From the NCBI GenBank assembly GCA_036567205.1, contig DATCVA010000272.1, forward strand, positions 1-13,195: a stretch of DNA of 13,195 nt. Reading direction: 5' to 3'. The notes beneath the pieces are model-generated. The model was not told where the DNA came from. It was given only the letters and a program-made list of their open reading frames with translations, and ran no database searches. The stretch's first letter is position 1; each line of letters starts with the position of its first letter. The stretch is from DATCVA01 sp036567205. GTDB lineage: Bacteria; Pseudomonadota; Gammaproteobacteria; Burkholderiales; Burkholderiaceae_B. The position numbers and the translations under genes were made by a program. Positions 1 through 7,280 of the stretch are shown one piece after another.

Positions 1-1
1 A

Positions 2-637
2 AAGGGACGTCCAACAGCCCACGCAGGTGAGCGCAGCCTTGGAAGCGCCATCCGGCAGGCACTGGCCGATCGTTCGTTTCACTTTTTATTCTGGAGCTAC
101 TCAGTCTGCGGCTTCCATACAGCCTTCATCACGCTGCACCTTCCAGCCTATCTGGTAGATGGCGGGCTTACCGCCACACATGGAGCAACGGCCATCGCCC
201 TTATCGGTCTGTTCAATGTTGCAGGCTGCTTATATGCAGGCAAACTGGGCGAACGGCGCAGCAAAAAAACGTTGCTGGCCGGCGTTTACTTCCTGCGCGC
301 CTTCGGTATTCTCTTCCTTATAGCGCTACCGCCCTCGCCCATGGTCACCTATATATTCGCAGCATGGATGGGGTTATTCTGGCTGGGCACGGTTCCGCTG
401 ACGCAGGGGCTGATCGGGCAGATATACGGCTTGCGATACGCCGCAACGCTTTCGGGCATTGCCTTCCTTGGCCACCAGATCGGTAGTTTTATCGGGGTGT
501 GGATGGGCGGTTATGTTTATCAGACGACGGGCAGCTATACAATGGTCTGGTGGGTCGGCATCGTGCTGGCCGTTGTTGCGGCCGCCCTGTGTCTGCCAAT
601 TAAAGAGCACTCACGGGCTGCCCTCGTGCCCGCCTGA
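2..637 (+). CDS. MFS transporter, C-terminal half (5' end outside window)
   Basis: The frame is open from base 2 to the TGA at 635-637, giving 211 residues with no start inside the window, so the gene begins upstream. Six hydrophobic segments are visible at about residues 27-53, 60-83, 90-110, 113-136, 149-172 and 179-200, which matches the C-terminal six-helix half of a 12-helix major facilitator protein. Between the second and third of these helices lies GKLGERRSKK, the basic loop that corresponds to the repeated MFS motif A. The segment GHQIGSFIGVWMGG is also typical of the family. The protein should sit in the inner membrane and move a small solute, probably an organic anion or drug, by proton coupling; the substrate cannot be read from this half. 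A short membrane protein gene follows after 3 bases, probably on the same transcript. A TTG inside the gene at 272 would give a shorter frame, but the family match upstream rules it out as the start. Confidence 0.85.
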   Translation, partial: KGRPTAHAGERSLGSAIRQALADRSFHFLFWSYSVCGFHTAFITLHLPAYLVDGGLTATHGATAIALIGLFNVAGCLYAGKLGERRSKKTLLAGVYFLRAFGILFLIALPPSPMVTYIFAAWMGLFWLGTVPLTQGLIGQIYGLRYAATLSGIAFLGHQIGSFIGVWMGGYVYQTTGSYTMVWWVGIVLAVVAAALCLPIKEHSRAALVPA

Positions 638-640
638 CGG

Positions 641-835
641 ATGCTAACCATGTCAAAGTTGAATACTCACTTACCCGAGAGCACAAACGGCCTTCTACCT
701 AAAAGCCGTCTGTGGCGCTACGCGGGTATTTTCGCCGTCCTGGCGATTATGGCTCTGGCCTTCGCTGGGTATTCGTTGCCCGAACTGCAGGTGCAATGGG
801 CCAACTTCGTGGCATTGTGTTCGTCGGCGCTTTGA
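641..835 (+). CDS. Small single-pass membrane protein, hypothetical
   Basis: This is a 64-residue frame starting ATG three bases after the MFS stop codon. A second in-frame ATG at 650 gives 61 residues and is equally plausible, because no strong ribosome binding site favours either start. It has a polar N-terminus (residues 1-25), one hydrophobic helix at about 27-46 (YAGIFAVLAIMALAFAGY) and a short amphipathic tail. I do not recognise a family. Its position directly behind a transporter gene suggests translational coupling and perhaps a helper or accessory role for that transporter, but this is inference from position only. It could also be a spurious frame; the clear membrane segment after a basic patch (KSRLWRY) favours a real gene. 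Confidence 0.5.
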   Translation: MLTMSKLNTHLPESTNGLLPKSRLWRYAGIFAVLAIMALAFAGYSLPELQVQWANFVALCSSAL

Positions 836-1309
836 TCCCACGCGATCTTTTAACGATCATCTTTTTGTAAAGTTCCACACGTCATTACCGATCGATCGCT
901 CCTGTCTGATATTGACGTATCCCCTCTAATACACACGATCAGGGCAACAAGCGGACTATGCCAGCACCAGTATTGCTGCGCTCCACAGTAAGCACTGCAA
1001 CCCGAAAGGCGGCAGTGACTCGGCTACTGCTTCTCGTCTTTCACGCGTGGACGGAAAACACCTTGCCACCACTGACTTTGTAGCCGGGCGACGACATCCA
1101 AACTGGGCCGAACGCGCCACATGGGGGCTCACAGCAAGCTCGCTAAACCAGCGCCAGCCATAAGCCTAATTGACAGATAACCTTACATGGAAAATACTCA
1201 TCTTATTTCACCAAATAGAATGGTAAGCTTACATTAGTATTTAGGCTGCGAATAGTGGAGAAAAACAGCAAAATTCTTTTAATAAACCCCAATAAAAGAT
1301 AGGTGCGAG
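836..1309. other. Intergenic region, no convincing gene; promoter in its 3' part
   Basis: The stretch between the small membrane protein and the first Bug gene has no convincing gene. A plus-strand frame stays open from 930 to the TAA at 1161-1163 (77 codons) but has only a GTG at 1047 as a possible start and no visible ribosome binding site. A minus-strand ATG frame within about 1025-1125 encodes only 33 residues. I recognise neither. The first 300 bases are moderately GC-rich. From about 1160 the sequence becomes strongly AT-rich and holds the promoter/operator described separately. A weak GATC/GATC stem followed by a short T run near 848-866 could end the upstream transcript, but it is too short to call. 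Confidence 0.5.
1160..1232 (+). promoter_or_regulatory. Promoter with flanking operator-like palindromes (copy A)
   Basis: A sigma70-type promoter is visible: TTGACA at 1170-1175, a 17-base spacer, then AATACT at 1193-1198. Transcription would start near 1205 and read into the Bug gene at 1310. The spacer holds AACCTTAC (1179-1186). A perfect 10-bp palindrome, GTAAGCTTAC, lies at 1223-1232, just downstream of the expected start. A degenerate relative, TAAGCCTAA, lies at 1161-1169, abutting the -35 box. The same arrangement recurs at 7277-7353 with nearly the same distances, which argues for a binding site of a specific regulator rather than chance. Sites on both sides of the promoter suit a repressor. 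Its identity is unknown and no regulator gene is in the window. Confidence 0.6.
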
Positions 1310-2290
1310 ATGAGACAGATGATTGTAAGAGCGTTGATTTGTTTGATAGCCTTTGGTTGCCTTCCAGTGCTTACGGCACATGCGCAAAAGCAAGTTCCCG
1401 TTAAATTAATCGTAGGCTACCCCCCTGGAGGCGTCGCTGATAGCCTGGCAAGAATATTGGCGGAAGACTTGCGCAACGAACTAGGCCGAAACGTTATCGT
1501 CGAGAATAAGTCTGGAGCAGGCGGGCGCATTGCGGGCAGCATACTGGCACGATCGGAACCGGACGGAAACACCTACTTAATCGCGCCAGATGGCTGGGCA
1601 GTTTTTCCACATTTGATTGATGGCCCAAGCGTTTTGAATTATGACATCCTTACTGATATGGCTCCAGTTGCAAGACTATCCAGTCATTCGATGGCGCTGG
1701 TGGTGTCAGAAAAAATCGGCGTTACTAATGCCAAGGAATATGAGGAATATGTAAAAACCAAAGGTGAGGCGATTTATGGCGTACCGTCGATTCGTGGACA
1801 TGCGGAGTTGTTAGGAACTTTCTTCACTCAAATTTTTAAAGTGCCGTTCTCAGCTGCGGGATATAGAGGTAATGTTCCACTTGCTACCGATCTCATAAGC
1901 GGGCAAATTCCAGCAGGAGTGATGGTGGCCGGGGATATCGTCAATCTTGGTGATAAGGTCCGGATAATTGCCATTATTGGGCAGACGCGTAGCCCGGTGG
2001 CGCCAGATGTGCCTACTTTAGCTGAACAAGGATATCCATTAAATGTTGGTGGTGGACGGCATTGGATGGGGATGTGGGCTCCAAAAGGAACCCCAAAGGA
2101 AGAAATTGCAAAAATGGAAGGCGCCGTTAAAAAAGTTGTTACATCCAGAGGATTCTCAGATCGAATCCTTAAATCGAATTTAATTACGGCGGACTTCGCG
2201 ACGGGCAAGGAGCTCGACAAAATAATAAGGGAAGATATCGAGTTCTGGGAACCTATCGTTGAGAAGTCAGGGATGAAAACTCGAAACTAA
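1310..2290 (+). CDS. Bug/TctC-family periplasmic solute-binding protein (first copy)
   Basis: This is a 326-residue protein of the usual length for Bug (tripartite tricarboxylate receptor) proteins. A signal peptide spans about residues 1-25 (hydrophobic ALICLIAFGCLPVL, likely cleavage after AHA), sending it to the periplasm. Family marks follow in order: KLIVGYPPGGVADSLAR (about 32-48), VENKSGAGGRI (64-74) and EPDGNTYLIAPDG (83-95); the first two loops bind the ligand carboxylate in known structures. Near the C-terminus, MWAPKGTPKE is another family signature. The ligand is not predictable, though small carboxylates are usual. No TctA/TctB membrane partners are present, so it may serve a distant transporter or a sensor. 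The gene has its own promoter, copy A of the duplicated module, and faces the minus-strand catabolic operon tail to tail. Base composition looks AT-rich, about 45% G+C in a sampled line, lower than the third Bug gene. The start follows AGGTG at a short distance. Confidence 0.9.
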   Translation: MRQMIVRALICLIAFGCLPVLTAHAQKQVPVKLIVGYPPGGVADSLARILAEDLRNELGRNVIVENKSGAGGRIAGSILARSEPDGNTYLIAPDGWAVFPHLIDGPSVLNYDILTDMAPVARLSSHSMALVVSEKIGVTNAKEYEEYVKTKGEAIYGVPSIRGHAELLGTFFTQIFKVPFSAAGYRGNVPLATDLISGQIPAGVMVAGDIVNLGDKVRIIAIIGQTRSPVAPDVPTLAEQGYPLNVGGGRHWMGMWAPKGTPKEEIAKMEGAVKKVVTSRGFSDRILKSNLITADFATGKELDKIIREDIEFWEPIVEKSGMKTRN

Positions 2291-2297
2291 CAACGCA

Positions 2298-2324
2298 GAA
2301 ATGCCTGCATCGTTTGGGCATTTC
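2298..2324. repeat. Inverted repeat, 8-bp arms, just downstream of the Bug gene
   Basis: GAAATGCC at 2298-2305 is the reverse complement of GGCATTTC at 2317-2324, with an 11-base loop. It sits 8 bases after the Bug stop codon. There is no T run on either strand after the stem, so it is not a classical intrinsic terminator. It may still protect the 3' end of the transcript. Confidence 0.35.
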
Positions 2325-2349
2325 AGGCGCATGGCGGAAGATTGTCTTC

Positions 2350-2379
2350 TAGCCGCTTATGCTGATGCATAAGCGGCTA
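2350..2379. terminator. Perfect 13-bp hairpin in a convergent gap, possible bidirectional terminator
   Basis: TAGCCGCTTATGC at 2350-2362 and GCATAAGCGGCTA at 2367-2379 are perfect reverse complements around a 4-base TGAT loop. The hairpin lies between two genes that converge: the Bug gene ending at 2290 and the acyl-CoA dehydrogenase gene ending at 2509. That is where transcription of both should stop. On the plus strand the stem is followed by an A-rich tract (about 2388-2402) rather than T residues. On the minus strand what follows is only weakly T-rich. It therefore lacks the usual U tract, and the terminator call rests on stem strength and position. The rest of the gap (2380-2508) shows nothing recognisable. 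Confidence 0.45.
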
Positions 2380-2508
2380 AGCCGTAAGAAAAAAAGTAAA
2401 AATCGCCAGAAGCTCAATCCACTGATTTGCTCAAGCAATCAACGGTTATGGCAAACGGATCAACCCGTAGTTGGTAAAGCCCGAAATTGCGGAAGTATCC
2501 GCTGAACT

Positions 2509-4332
2509 TTAAATAAGATCATCTTCCAGGCTCATCAGTGCATGTCCGCCTATGGAGATTCGTCGGCAAAGACCGGAAATTTGGCTAACTTCACGTGCAA
2601 ACCATACCCTGGCAAGGCTAAGCTTGCGACGCGAGGACTCTGTATCGACATGCCGCAGGTCTGAAGCTGTAACTATCGTTGCAATGACCTCGGCCCAGGT
2701 CCACGCCACCGTGAAGATGCCGTATGCGGTAAGCAAATCGTAAGCCGATGCGGCGACACTATTTCGGTCCCCGCTCTGCAAGGCAGAAAGGGCCTCTTTG
2801 GAAATACTGTGTAGTGCTACTTGTGCATTTTTCAAAGGTTCAATGAACTCAGCAAGTTCTGTATGCTTTTCGTAGCTGCAGATGAATTCACTTACGAGGT
2901 TGAAGTAAGAAGCCATCGTCTTTCCTTCGTTCGACGGCAGTTTTCTCAGTACAAAATCCAGAGCCTGAATCCCGTTTGCGCCTTCGTATATCTGAAGAAC
3001 TCTGGCATTCCTGACGTACTGCTCAATTCCATAATCGCTTATATAGCCATGCCCCCCGAATACTTGCAGACTATCGTTAGCTGTCTGAAACCCTCTGTCG
3101 GTAAAGAATGCCTTGATCACCGGAGTAAGGAAATCCAATAGCGCGCCGTTTCGTTGCTTTTCGGCCGGGTCAATGGCTACGTCGTAAAGTGACTGCCACA
3201 ATGAAATCTTTAGCGCGGTCGCTCTGGCACCTTCCACAAAGGCTCTGGATCCCAGCAACAAACGCCGGACGTCGGGATGGGCAATAAGCGGATCGGCGAT
3301 TAAATCGGGGTAGGCAGCCCCATCAGGAGTCCGCCCGCTTAACCTGTCACGGGCATACGCTATGGCATTCTGGCTGGCTATTTCCGCATAGGCAATGCCT
3401 TGCAGCGCAGTATTAATGCGCGCATGGTTCATCATCTGGAACATACCGGCCATGTTTGCCGATGTACCGCTACCAGTCCCGCTGGCGACGCGCCACCCTA
3501 TTGCATTGTTAAAGCTCAACGCACACGTGGCATTACCACCGAGCCCCATTTTTTCTTCTAACGACAAGACCTCAACACCGTTCCGCTCGCCATTCTTGCC
3601 CGTTTCCGGATCAATCCGAAGTTTGGGAACGATGAAGACGTTGACGGCAGAGAGTTCATTGGGAATTTTGCCATCGGCGTCAGGGACTTTTGCGAGAACA
3701 ACATGAACGATGTTTTCAGTCAGGTCGTGGTCGCCGCCAGAGATGAAGATTTTTTCGCCTGTTATAAGCCAGGTGCCATCACTTTGTGGACGAGCCACCG
3801 TGCGCAGCTGTCGCAGATCAGTGCCGCATTGGCTCTCTGTCATGCTCATGGTGGCAGTCATTGAGCCATCGACTAGTTGCGGAATCAAATGCTGCTTCAT
3901 CCAGTCAGCACCGAACTTGGCCAACATACGCGTCGTGGAAACACAGAAGCCGCTGTACATTGAAAATGATTGCCCGGTGGCTGTACGCATTTCGGTGATG
4001 CCAGTCGACATCACAGGCGGCAAACCCATGCCGCCACAGTCTTCGGGCAGGCTTAGCTTATACCACCCGGCTTCACGGAAAAGCCGCCAGGCTTCTTTGT
4101 ACCCCGTTGGTGTTCGTACAACACCATCCGACAATGTTGCACCCTCGCTATCCGCGCGAAGGTTGATCGGATGTAGTTCCTCTTGATGAAAATGGGCGGC
4201 AGACTCATAAATTTGTGATGACAGTTCGCGGCTGACTTGCTCGAAACCCGGAAGAGAAGCCAAGTCCTGTACTCGAAGATGGTCATGCAGCAAGAACAGC
4301 CAATCCTGAACCGGTGCGACGTATGTCGTCAT
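2509..4332 (-). CDS. Acyl-CoA dehydrogenase, DmdC-like long form
   Basis: This 607-residue protein matches the long acyl-CoA dehydrogenases related to DmdC (methylmercaptopropionyl-CoA dehydrogenase), which run to about 600 residues because of an extra C-terminal domain. It is an FAD enzyme forming the alpha-beta double bond of an acyl-CoA in the cytoplasm. The N-terminal helical domain covers about 30-150. The FAD/substrate segment is MTESQCGTDLRQLRT (164-178), with GEKIFISGGDHD (192-203) in the beta domain. The FGGHGYISDYGIEQYVRNAR segment (425-444) leads to QIYEGANGIQALD, where Glu450 is the expected catalytic base. The extra domain spans about 480-605. The start overlaps the stop of the upstream gene (ATGA, 4 bases), with GGAG eight bases ahead, so translation is coupled. 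It is the last gene of the three-gene operon. The substrate is unknown: the relatives act on varied branched, aryl or sulfur-containing acyl chains, so the DMSP role should not be assumed. Confidence 0.9.
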   Translation of the reverse strand: MTTYVAPVQDWLFLLHDHLRVQDLASLPGFEQVSRELSSQIYESAAHFHQEELHPINLRADSEGATLSDGVVRTPTGYKEAWRLFREAGWYKLSLPEDCGGMGLPPVMSTGITEMRTATGQSFSMYSGFCVSTTRMLAKFGADWMKQHLIPQLVDGSMTATMSMTESQCGTDLRQLRTVARPQSDGTWLITGEKIFISGGDHDLTENIVHVVLAKVPDADGKIPNELSAVNVFIVPKLRIDPETGKNGERNGVEVLSLEEKMGLGGNATCALSFNNAIGWRVASGTGSGTSANMAGMFQMMNHARINTALQGIAYAEIASQNAIAYARDRLSGRTPDGAAYPDLIADPLIAHPDVRRLLLGSRAFVEGARATALKISLWQSLYDVAIDPAEKQRNGALLDFLTPVIKAFFTDRGFQTANDSLQVFGGHGYISDYGIEQYVRNARVLQIYEGANGIQALDFVLRKLPSNEGKTMASYFNLVSEFICSYEKHTELAEFIEPLKNAQVALHSISKEALSALQSGDRNSVAASAYDLLTAYGIFTVAWTWAEVIATIVTASDLRHVDTESSRRKLSLARVWFAREVSQISGLCRRISIGGHALMSLEDDLI

Positions 4333-6026
4333 ACTGAATGCTCCAACCCAGCAGACGCACTTGTCGTAAGCGTTGCGCCGGTTCGGGCAAGTTCAGACAA
4401 CAGATTCGCCGGTTTATAAGCGTCGCCATGCAATTCATGGAACTGTTGCATACGCTGATACACAGTGCTTAGGCCAAGGCTGTCGGCATAATACATTGGG
4501 CCGCCCTTCCATGAAGGCCAGCCGTAGCCATACTGCCACACAAGATCAATATCGCTAGCACGGGAAACAATGCCTTCTTCAACGAGCTTTATACCTTCGT
4601 TGATCATGACATAGATCAACTGATCTTTTACCTCGGCATCGGAGATCGAGCGTCGCGTTATACCTTCTAATGCAGAGGCCTCCTTGATTAAATCAATGAC
4701 TTCAGGATCAGGTATGGGTTTACGCTTACCTGCTGCATACTTGTAGTAGCCTTTTCCTGCCTTAAGGCCTACACGTCCAAGCTCAACCAAACGATCGCCA
4801 AGCCAGTTCTTTTCTCCGGAAGCCTGGCGTCGCCGGAAGCTTAATTCAATACCGGAGGTAAGATCCTGAAGCTCATAAGTGCCCATGGGCAACCCGAACT
4901 CTTTCAAGACACGGTCAACTTGTTCCGGGCTTGACCCTTCAAGCAACAAGCGTCCAGCCTGGCGTTCACGCGCAAGCATGAGCCGGTTCCCGACAAATCC
5001 GAAACATACCCCCACCACGACGGAGACTTTGCCCAATCGTTGGCCCAGCAACTTTGAGATGGCCAATGCCTGGTCGCAAGTCTTGTCTCCCCTGACAATC
5101 TCCAGCAGCTTCATTACGTTGGCCGGACTGAAAAAATGCAGTCCTACCACCATCTCGGGCCGAGCCGTTGCCGATGCAATCTTGTTGATATCGAGTGTGG
5201 ATGTGTTCGTACCGAGGATGGCGCCTGGTTTGGCGTGCTGGTCGATATCCCGGAAAATCGACTGCTTGAGTTCAAGATTCTCGTAAACCGCTTCGATGAT
5301 CAGGTCGGCCTGCGAGATGTCGGAAATACTGGTACCGAGCGTCAGTTGAGCCTTTCTACGCTCGCAGTCTTCAGCACTCATCCGGCCTTTTTCTACGCTT
5401 TGATCCAATGACTCGAAAATACGTTGCTGAGCGCGCTCTAGCGCCGCATCGGACTGGTCTGTCAGGTATACCGATAAATCGGCGCTTAACAAAGCAATGA
5501 CGATTCCAATGCCCATTATTCCCGCGCCAATGACTGCTACGCTATTGAGCCCGGCTTGCGAGTTTGCTGCGTAAGACTCGGCATCGAGCAAGTGCATGGC
5601 ATTCTGCGAATAACTTCTGGCAAGGTTGGCGGAGCGCGTCGTAAACAAGGGAATAAGCTGGTCGCCGTCGGTTTTGTCGAACCTGACCTCGACCTCGTCA
5701 TCTATATTGAGGTTAAAAACATCGGCATCAACAATAGAGGTAAGAATCGTAGGCCCCTCGTTCAGGGTGACCAGAGCCGGAGCCGTGGGGCGAGGAGCAT
5801 TGCGAGCAATAGAATAGGAGTAAATTCGCCCTGTACCCAAGCTTTTTTTCCATTCCGTGGAGGCATTGCCGCAAAATGGACAATGTGGACGAGGATAGAA
5901 ATGGCTTCGATCGCAACTACTGCAATGCTTGATCAACAGCTCGTTACGATTGGCGGCTTCCCAGTAGGCGACATCTTCTGGAAATATCGTGGGCGCCGCA
6001 GTAATGTTTTTATTGGTCTTGGACAT
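4329..6026 (-). CDS. DUF35 (zinc ribbon/OB-fold) fused to 3-hydroxyacyl-CoA dehydrogenase
   Basis: This 565-residue protein has two parts. Residues 1-135 form a DUF35 unit: a zinc ribbon with Cys35-X2-Cys38 and Cys49-X2-Cys52, followed by an OB-fold (about 60-130). A linker (135-160) leads to an NAD-dependent 3-hydroxyacyl-CoA dehydrogenase. This has GAGIMG (167-172) for NAD, Ser276 in TNTSTL, His297 in LHFFSPANVMKLLEI, Glu309, and Asn347 in GFVGNRLM, so the full Ser/His/Glu/Asn active site is present. Two C-terminal 3HCDH domains follow (about 340-430 and 465-545; the second carries YGYGWPSWKGGPM), as in FadB-type proteins. The enoyl-CoA hydratase domain normally found before the dehydrogenase in FadB is absent, and DUF35 takes its place. 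DUF35 proteins usually bind acyl-CoA and pair with SCP-x-type thiolases; the gene immediately upstream (3-base gap) encodes one. The protein probably oxidises a hydroxyacyl-CoA and docks the thiolase-like partner. GGGAG ten bases before the ATG supports the start. Confidence 0.9.
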   Translation of the reverse strand: MSKTNKNITAAPTIFPEDVAYWEAANRNELLIKHCSSCDRSHFYPRPHCPFCGNASTEWKKSLGTGRIYSYSIARNAPRPTAPALVTLNEGPTILTSIVDADVFNLNIDDEVEVRFDKTDGDQLIPLFTTRSANLARSYSQNAMHLLDAESYAANSQAGLNSVAVIGAGIMGIGIVIALLSADLSVYLTDQSDAALERAQQRIFESLDQSVEKGRMSAEDCERRKAQLTLGTSISDISQADLIIEAVYENLELKQSIFRDIDQHAKPGAILGTNTSTLDINKIASATARPEMVVGLHFFSPANVMKLLEIVRGDKTCDQALAISKLLGQRLGKVSVVVGVCFGFVGNRLMLARERQAGRLLLEGSSPEQVDRVLKEFGLPMGTYELQDLTSGIELSFRRRQASGEKNWLGDRLVELGRVGLKAGKGYYKYAAGKRKPIPDPEVIDLIKEASALEGITRRSISDAEVKDQLIYVMINEGIKLVEEGIVSRASDIDLVWQYGYGWPSWKGGPMYYADSLGLSTVYQRMQQFHELHGDAYKPANLLSELARTGATLTTSASAGLEHSV

Positions 6027-6029
6027 GAT

Positions 6030-7199
6030 TTACTCAGCTCCCAGAATTAAAGTACCTGCCGCGTGAAACCCCGTAATCACACCGCCCGTCCCGTGAGCCA
6101 GAACCAGGTCATGATTCTTAACCTGCACAGCGGGATGTGCTTCACCCCGGCATTGTCGGACTGCTTCAAGGACTTTTGTCATTCCACCTTTATTCCCGGG
6201 ATGATTATTACAAAGGCCGCCCCCATCGGTGTTGAAAGGCAGTTTGCCAACTCCCGAAATCAGGTTTCCATCGGCGACAAAACGCCCCCCTTCTCCTTTG
6301 GCGCAAAAGCCAAGATCTTCAAGCTGCATGATGACTGTGATGGTAAAGCTGTCGTACAAAGACGCATATTTAATGTCGGACGGCTTGACGCCAGCCTCTT
6401 CGAACGCCTTAGGCGCGGACCAGGCACCCGCGGTAAACGTTATATCGTTATTGCCCCCATCGGGATGCTTTAGCGCCTCTCCGGCGCCCAGAACCTTGAC
6501 CAGGGGCCGCTTGAGTTGCCTGGCAATCTCGGGCCTGGTAACAATAATCGCGCCACCTCCATCCGACATAACGCAGCAGTCCAGGCGATGCAATGGGTCT
6601 GCAACAAACGGGGATGACAGTACGTCTTCGACCGTAACGACTTCTTGACGCATTGCATAAGGGTTGTATTGAGCGTGATGCGATGCCGCGACCTTTACCC
6701 AGGCAAGCTGCTCGGACGTAGTTCCAAATTCGTGCATGTGGCGACGTGCGGCCATGGCATAGCCATACATGGGAAACCCCGGAACACCCGTCTGGAACGG
6801 GATATTGGGCATGCTGGAACGGTCGATTCCCCCAAGATTCGGCCCCGAATTACTGGCCAGCGGCCGATCTGCCATTGTTATCAAAGCAACATTGCATTTT
6901 CCGGCGGCAATGGCCTGGGCGGCATGATTGACGTGAAGTATGTACGAAGATCCACCCGTTTCAGTGCTATCCAGATGACGCAGCCGGCGCAGCCCAATAT
7001 ACTCGGCCATAGTCATGCCACCCAAGCCAGGTGCATCGCTACCACAGAAATAGCCATCTATGTCATCCAGCGATAGTCCCGCATCGGCAAGAGCGCCCAG
7101 CGCGACATCGGCATGCAGCTTGGCAGTGGAAACGCCATCAGCCCGCCTTAACGGGTGCTCGTATATACCAGCAATATAAGCCTTGCTATTGATCGTCAT
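6030..7199 (-). CDS. SCP-x-type thiolase-like protein (thiolase or retro-aldolase)
   Basis: This 389-residue protein belongs to the non-specific lipid-transfer/SCP-x thiolase group, often labelled acetyl-CoA acetyltransferase. Visible marks are SDAPGLGGMTMAEYIGL (about 54-70), TETGGSSYILHVNHAAQAI (79-97), MSDGGGAIIV (211-220), YDSFTITV (282-289), NTDGGGLCNNHPGNKGG (323-339) and HGTGGVITG (369-377). The nucleophilic cysteine of true thiolases, expected in the 79-85 region, is missing (T-E-T-G-G-S-S), and the second catalytic cysteine near the C-terminus is replaced by HGTGG. His333 of NHPG is kept. This pattern is known in the family, including the Ltp2-type aldolases that work with a DUF35 partner, so the reaction may be retro-aldol rather than thiolytic. 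It is the first gene of the minus-strand operon and is followed after 3 bases by the DUF35-dehydrogenase fusion. AAGGA lies eleven bases before the ATG. Confidence 0.85.
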   Translation of the reverse strand: MTINSKAYIAGIYEHPLRRADGVSTAKLHADVALGALADAGLSLDDIDGYFCGSDAPGLGGMTMAEYIGLRRLRHLDSTETGGSSYILHVNHAAQAIAAGKCNVALITMADRPLASNSGPNLGGIDRSSMPNIPFQTGVPGFPMYGYAMAARRHMHEFGTTSEQLAWVKVAASHHAQYNPYAMRQEVVTVEDVLSSPFVADPLHRLDCCVMSDGGGAIIVTRPEIARQLKRPLVKVLGAGEALKHPDGGNNDITFTAGAWSAPKAFEEAGVKPSDIKYASLYDSFTITVIMQLEDLGFCAKGEGGRFVADGNLISGVGKLPFNTDGGGLCNNHPGNKGGMTKVLEAVRQCRGEAHPAVQVKNHDLVLAHGTGGVITGFHAAGTLILGAE

Positions 7200-7274
7200 T
7201 ATTATGTGAATCCTTGGTCATGAGTCCCAAAATCTTGATGCAGTGTTGCGTATCAAGCGCATTATTGGATGTTA

Positions 7275-7280
7275 ATTATA
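7275..7280 (-). promoter_or_regulatory. Possible -10 box for the minus-strand operon
   Basis: Read on the minus strand, 7280 to 7275 is TATAAT, a perfect -10 sequence, overlapping the upstream operator-like palindrome. No good -35 box lies 16-18 bases further upstream (candidates read AAGGTT or TAAGGT), so an activator or another promoter may be involved. It would start transcription about 75 bases before the thiolase-like gene. Confidence 0.35.

Noticed and set aside
3710..4186. Plus-strand frame of 158 codons opposite the acyl-CoA dehydrogenase gene
   Set aside because: It is antisense to a gene with clear family motifs, and its own translation shows no recognisable domain; it is a shadow frame.
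2509..4332. Assigning the acyl-CoA dehydrogenase as DmdC of the DMSP demethylation pathway
   Set aside because: Only family-level similarity is visible and no other dmd gene is in the window; related enzymes act on many substrates.
5556..6050. Plus-strand frame of 164 codons opposite the DUF35-dehydrogenase gene
   Set aside because: It lies antisense to the zinc ribbon and OB-fold coding sequence and has no family features of its own.
7234..7257. CTTGAT/ATCAAG inverted repeat upstream of the thiolase-like gene as an operator
   Set aside because: The arms are 6 bp with a 12-base spacer and have no second copy in the window, so chance cannot be excluded.
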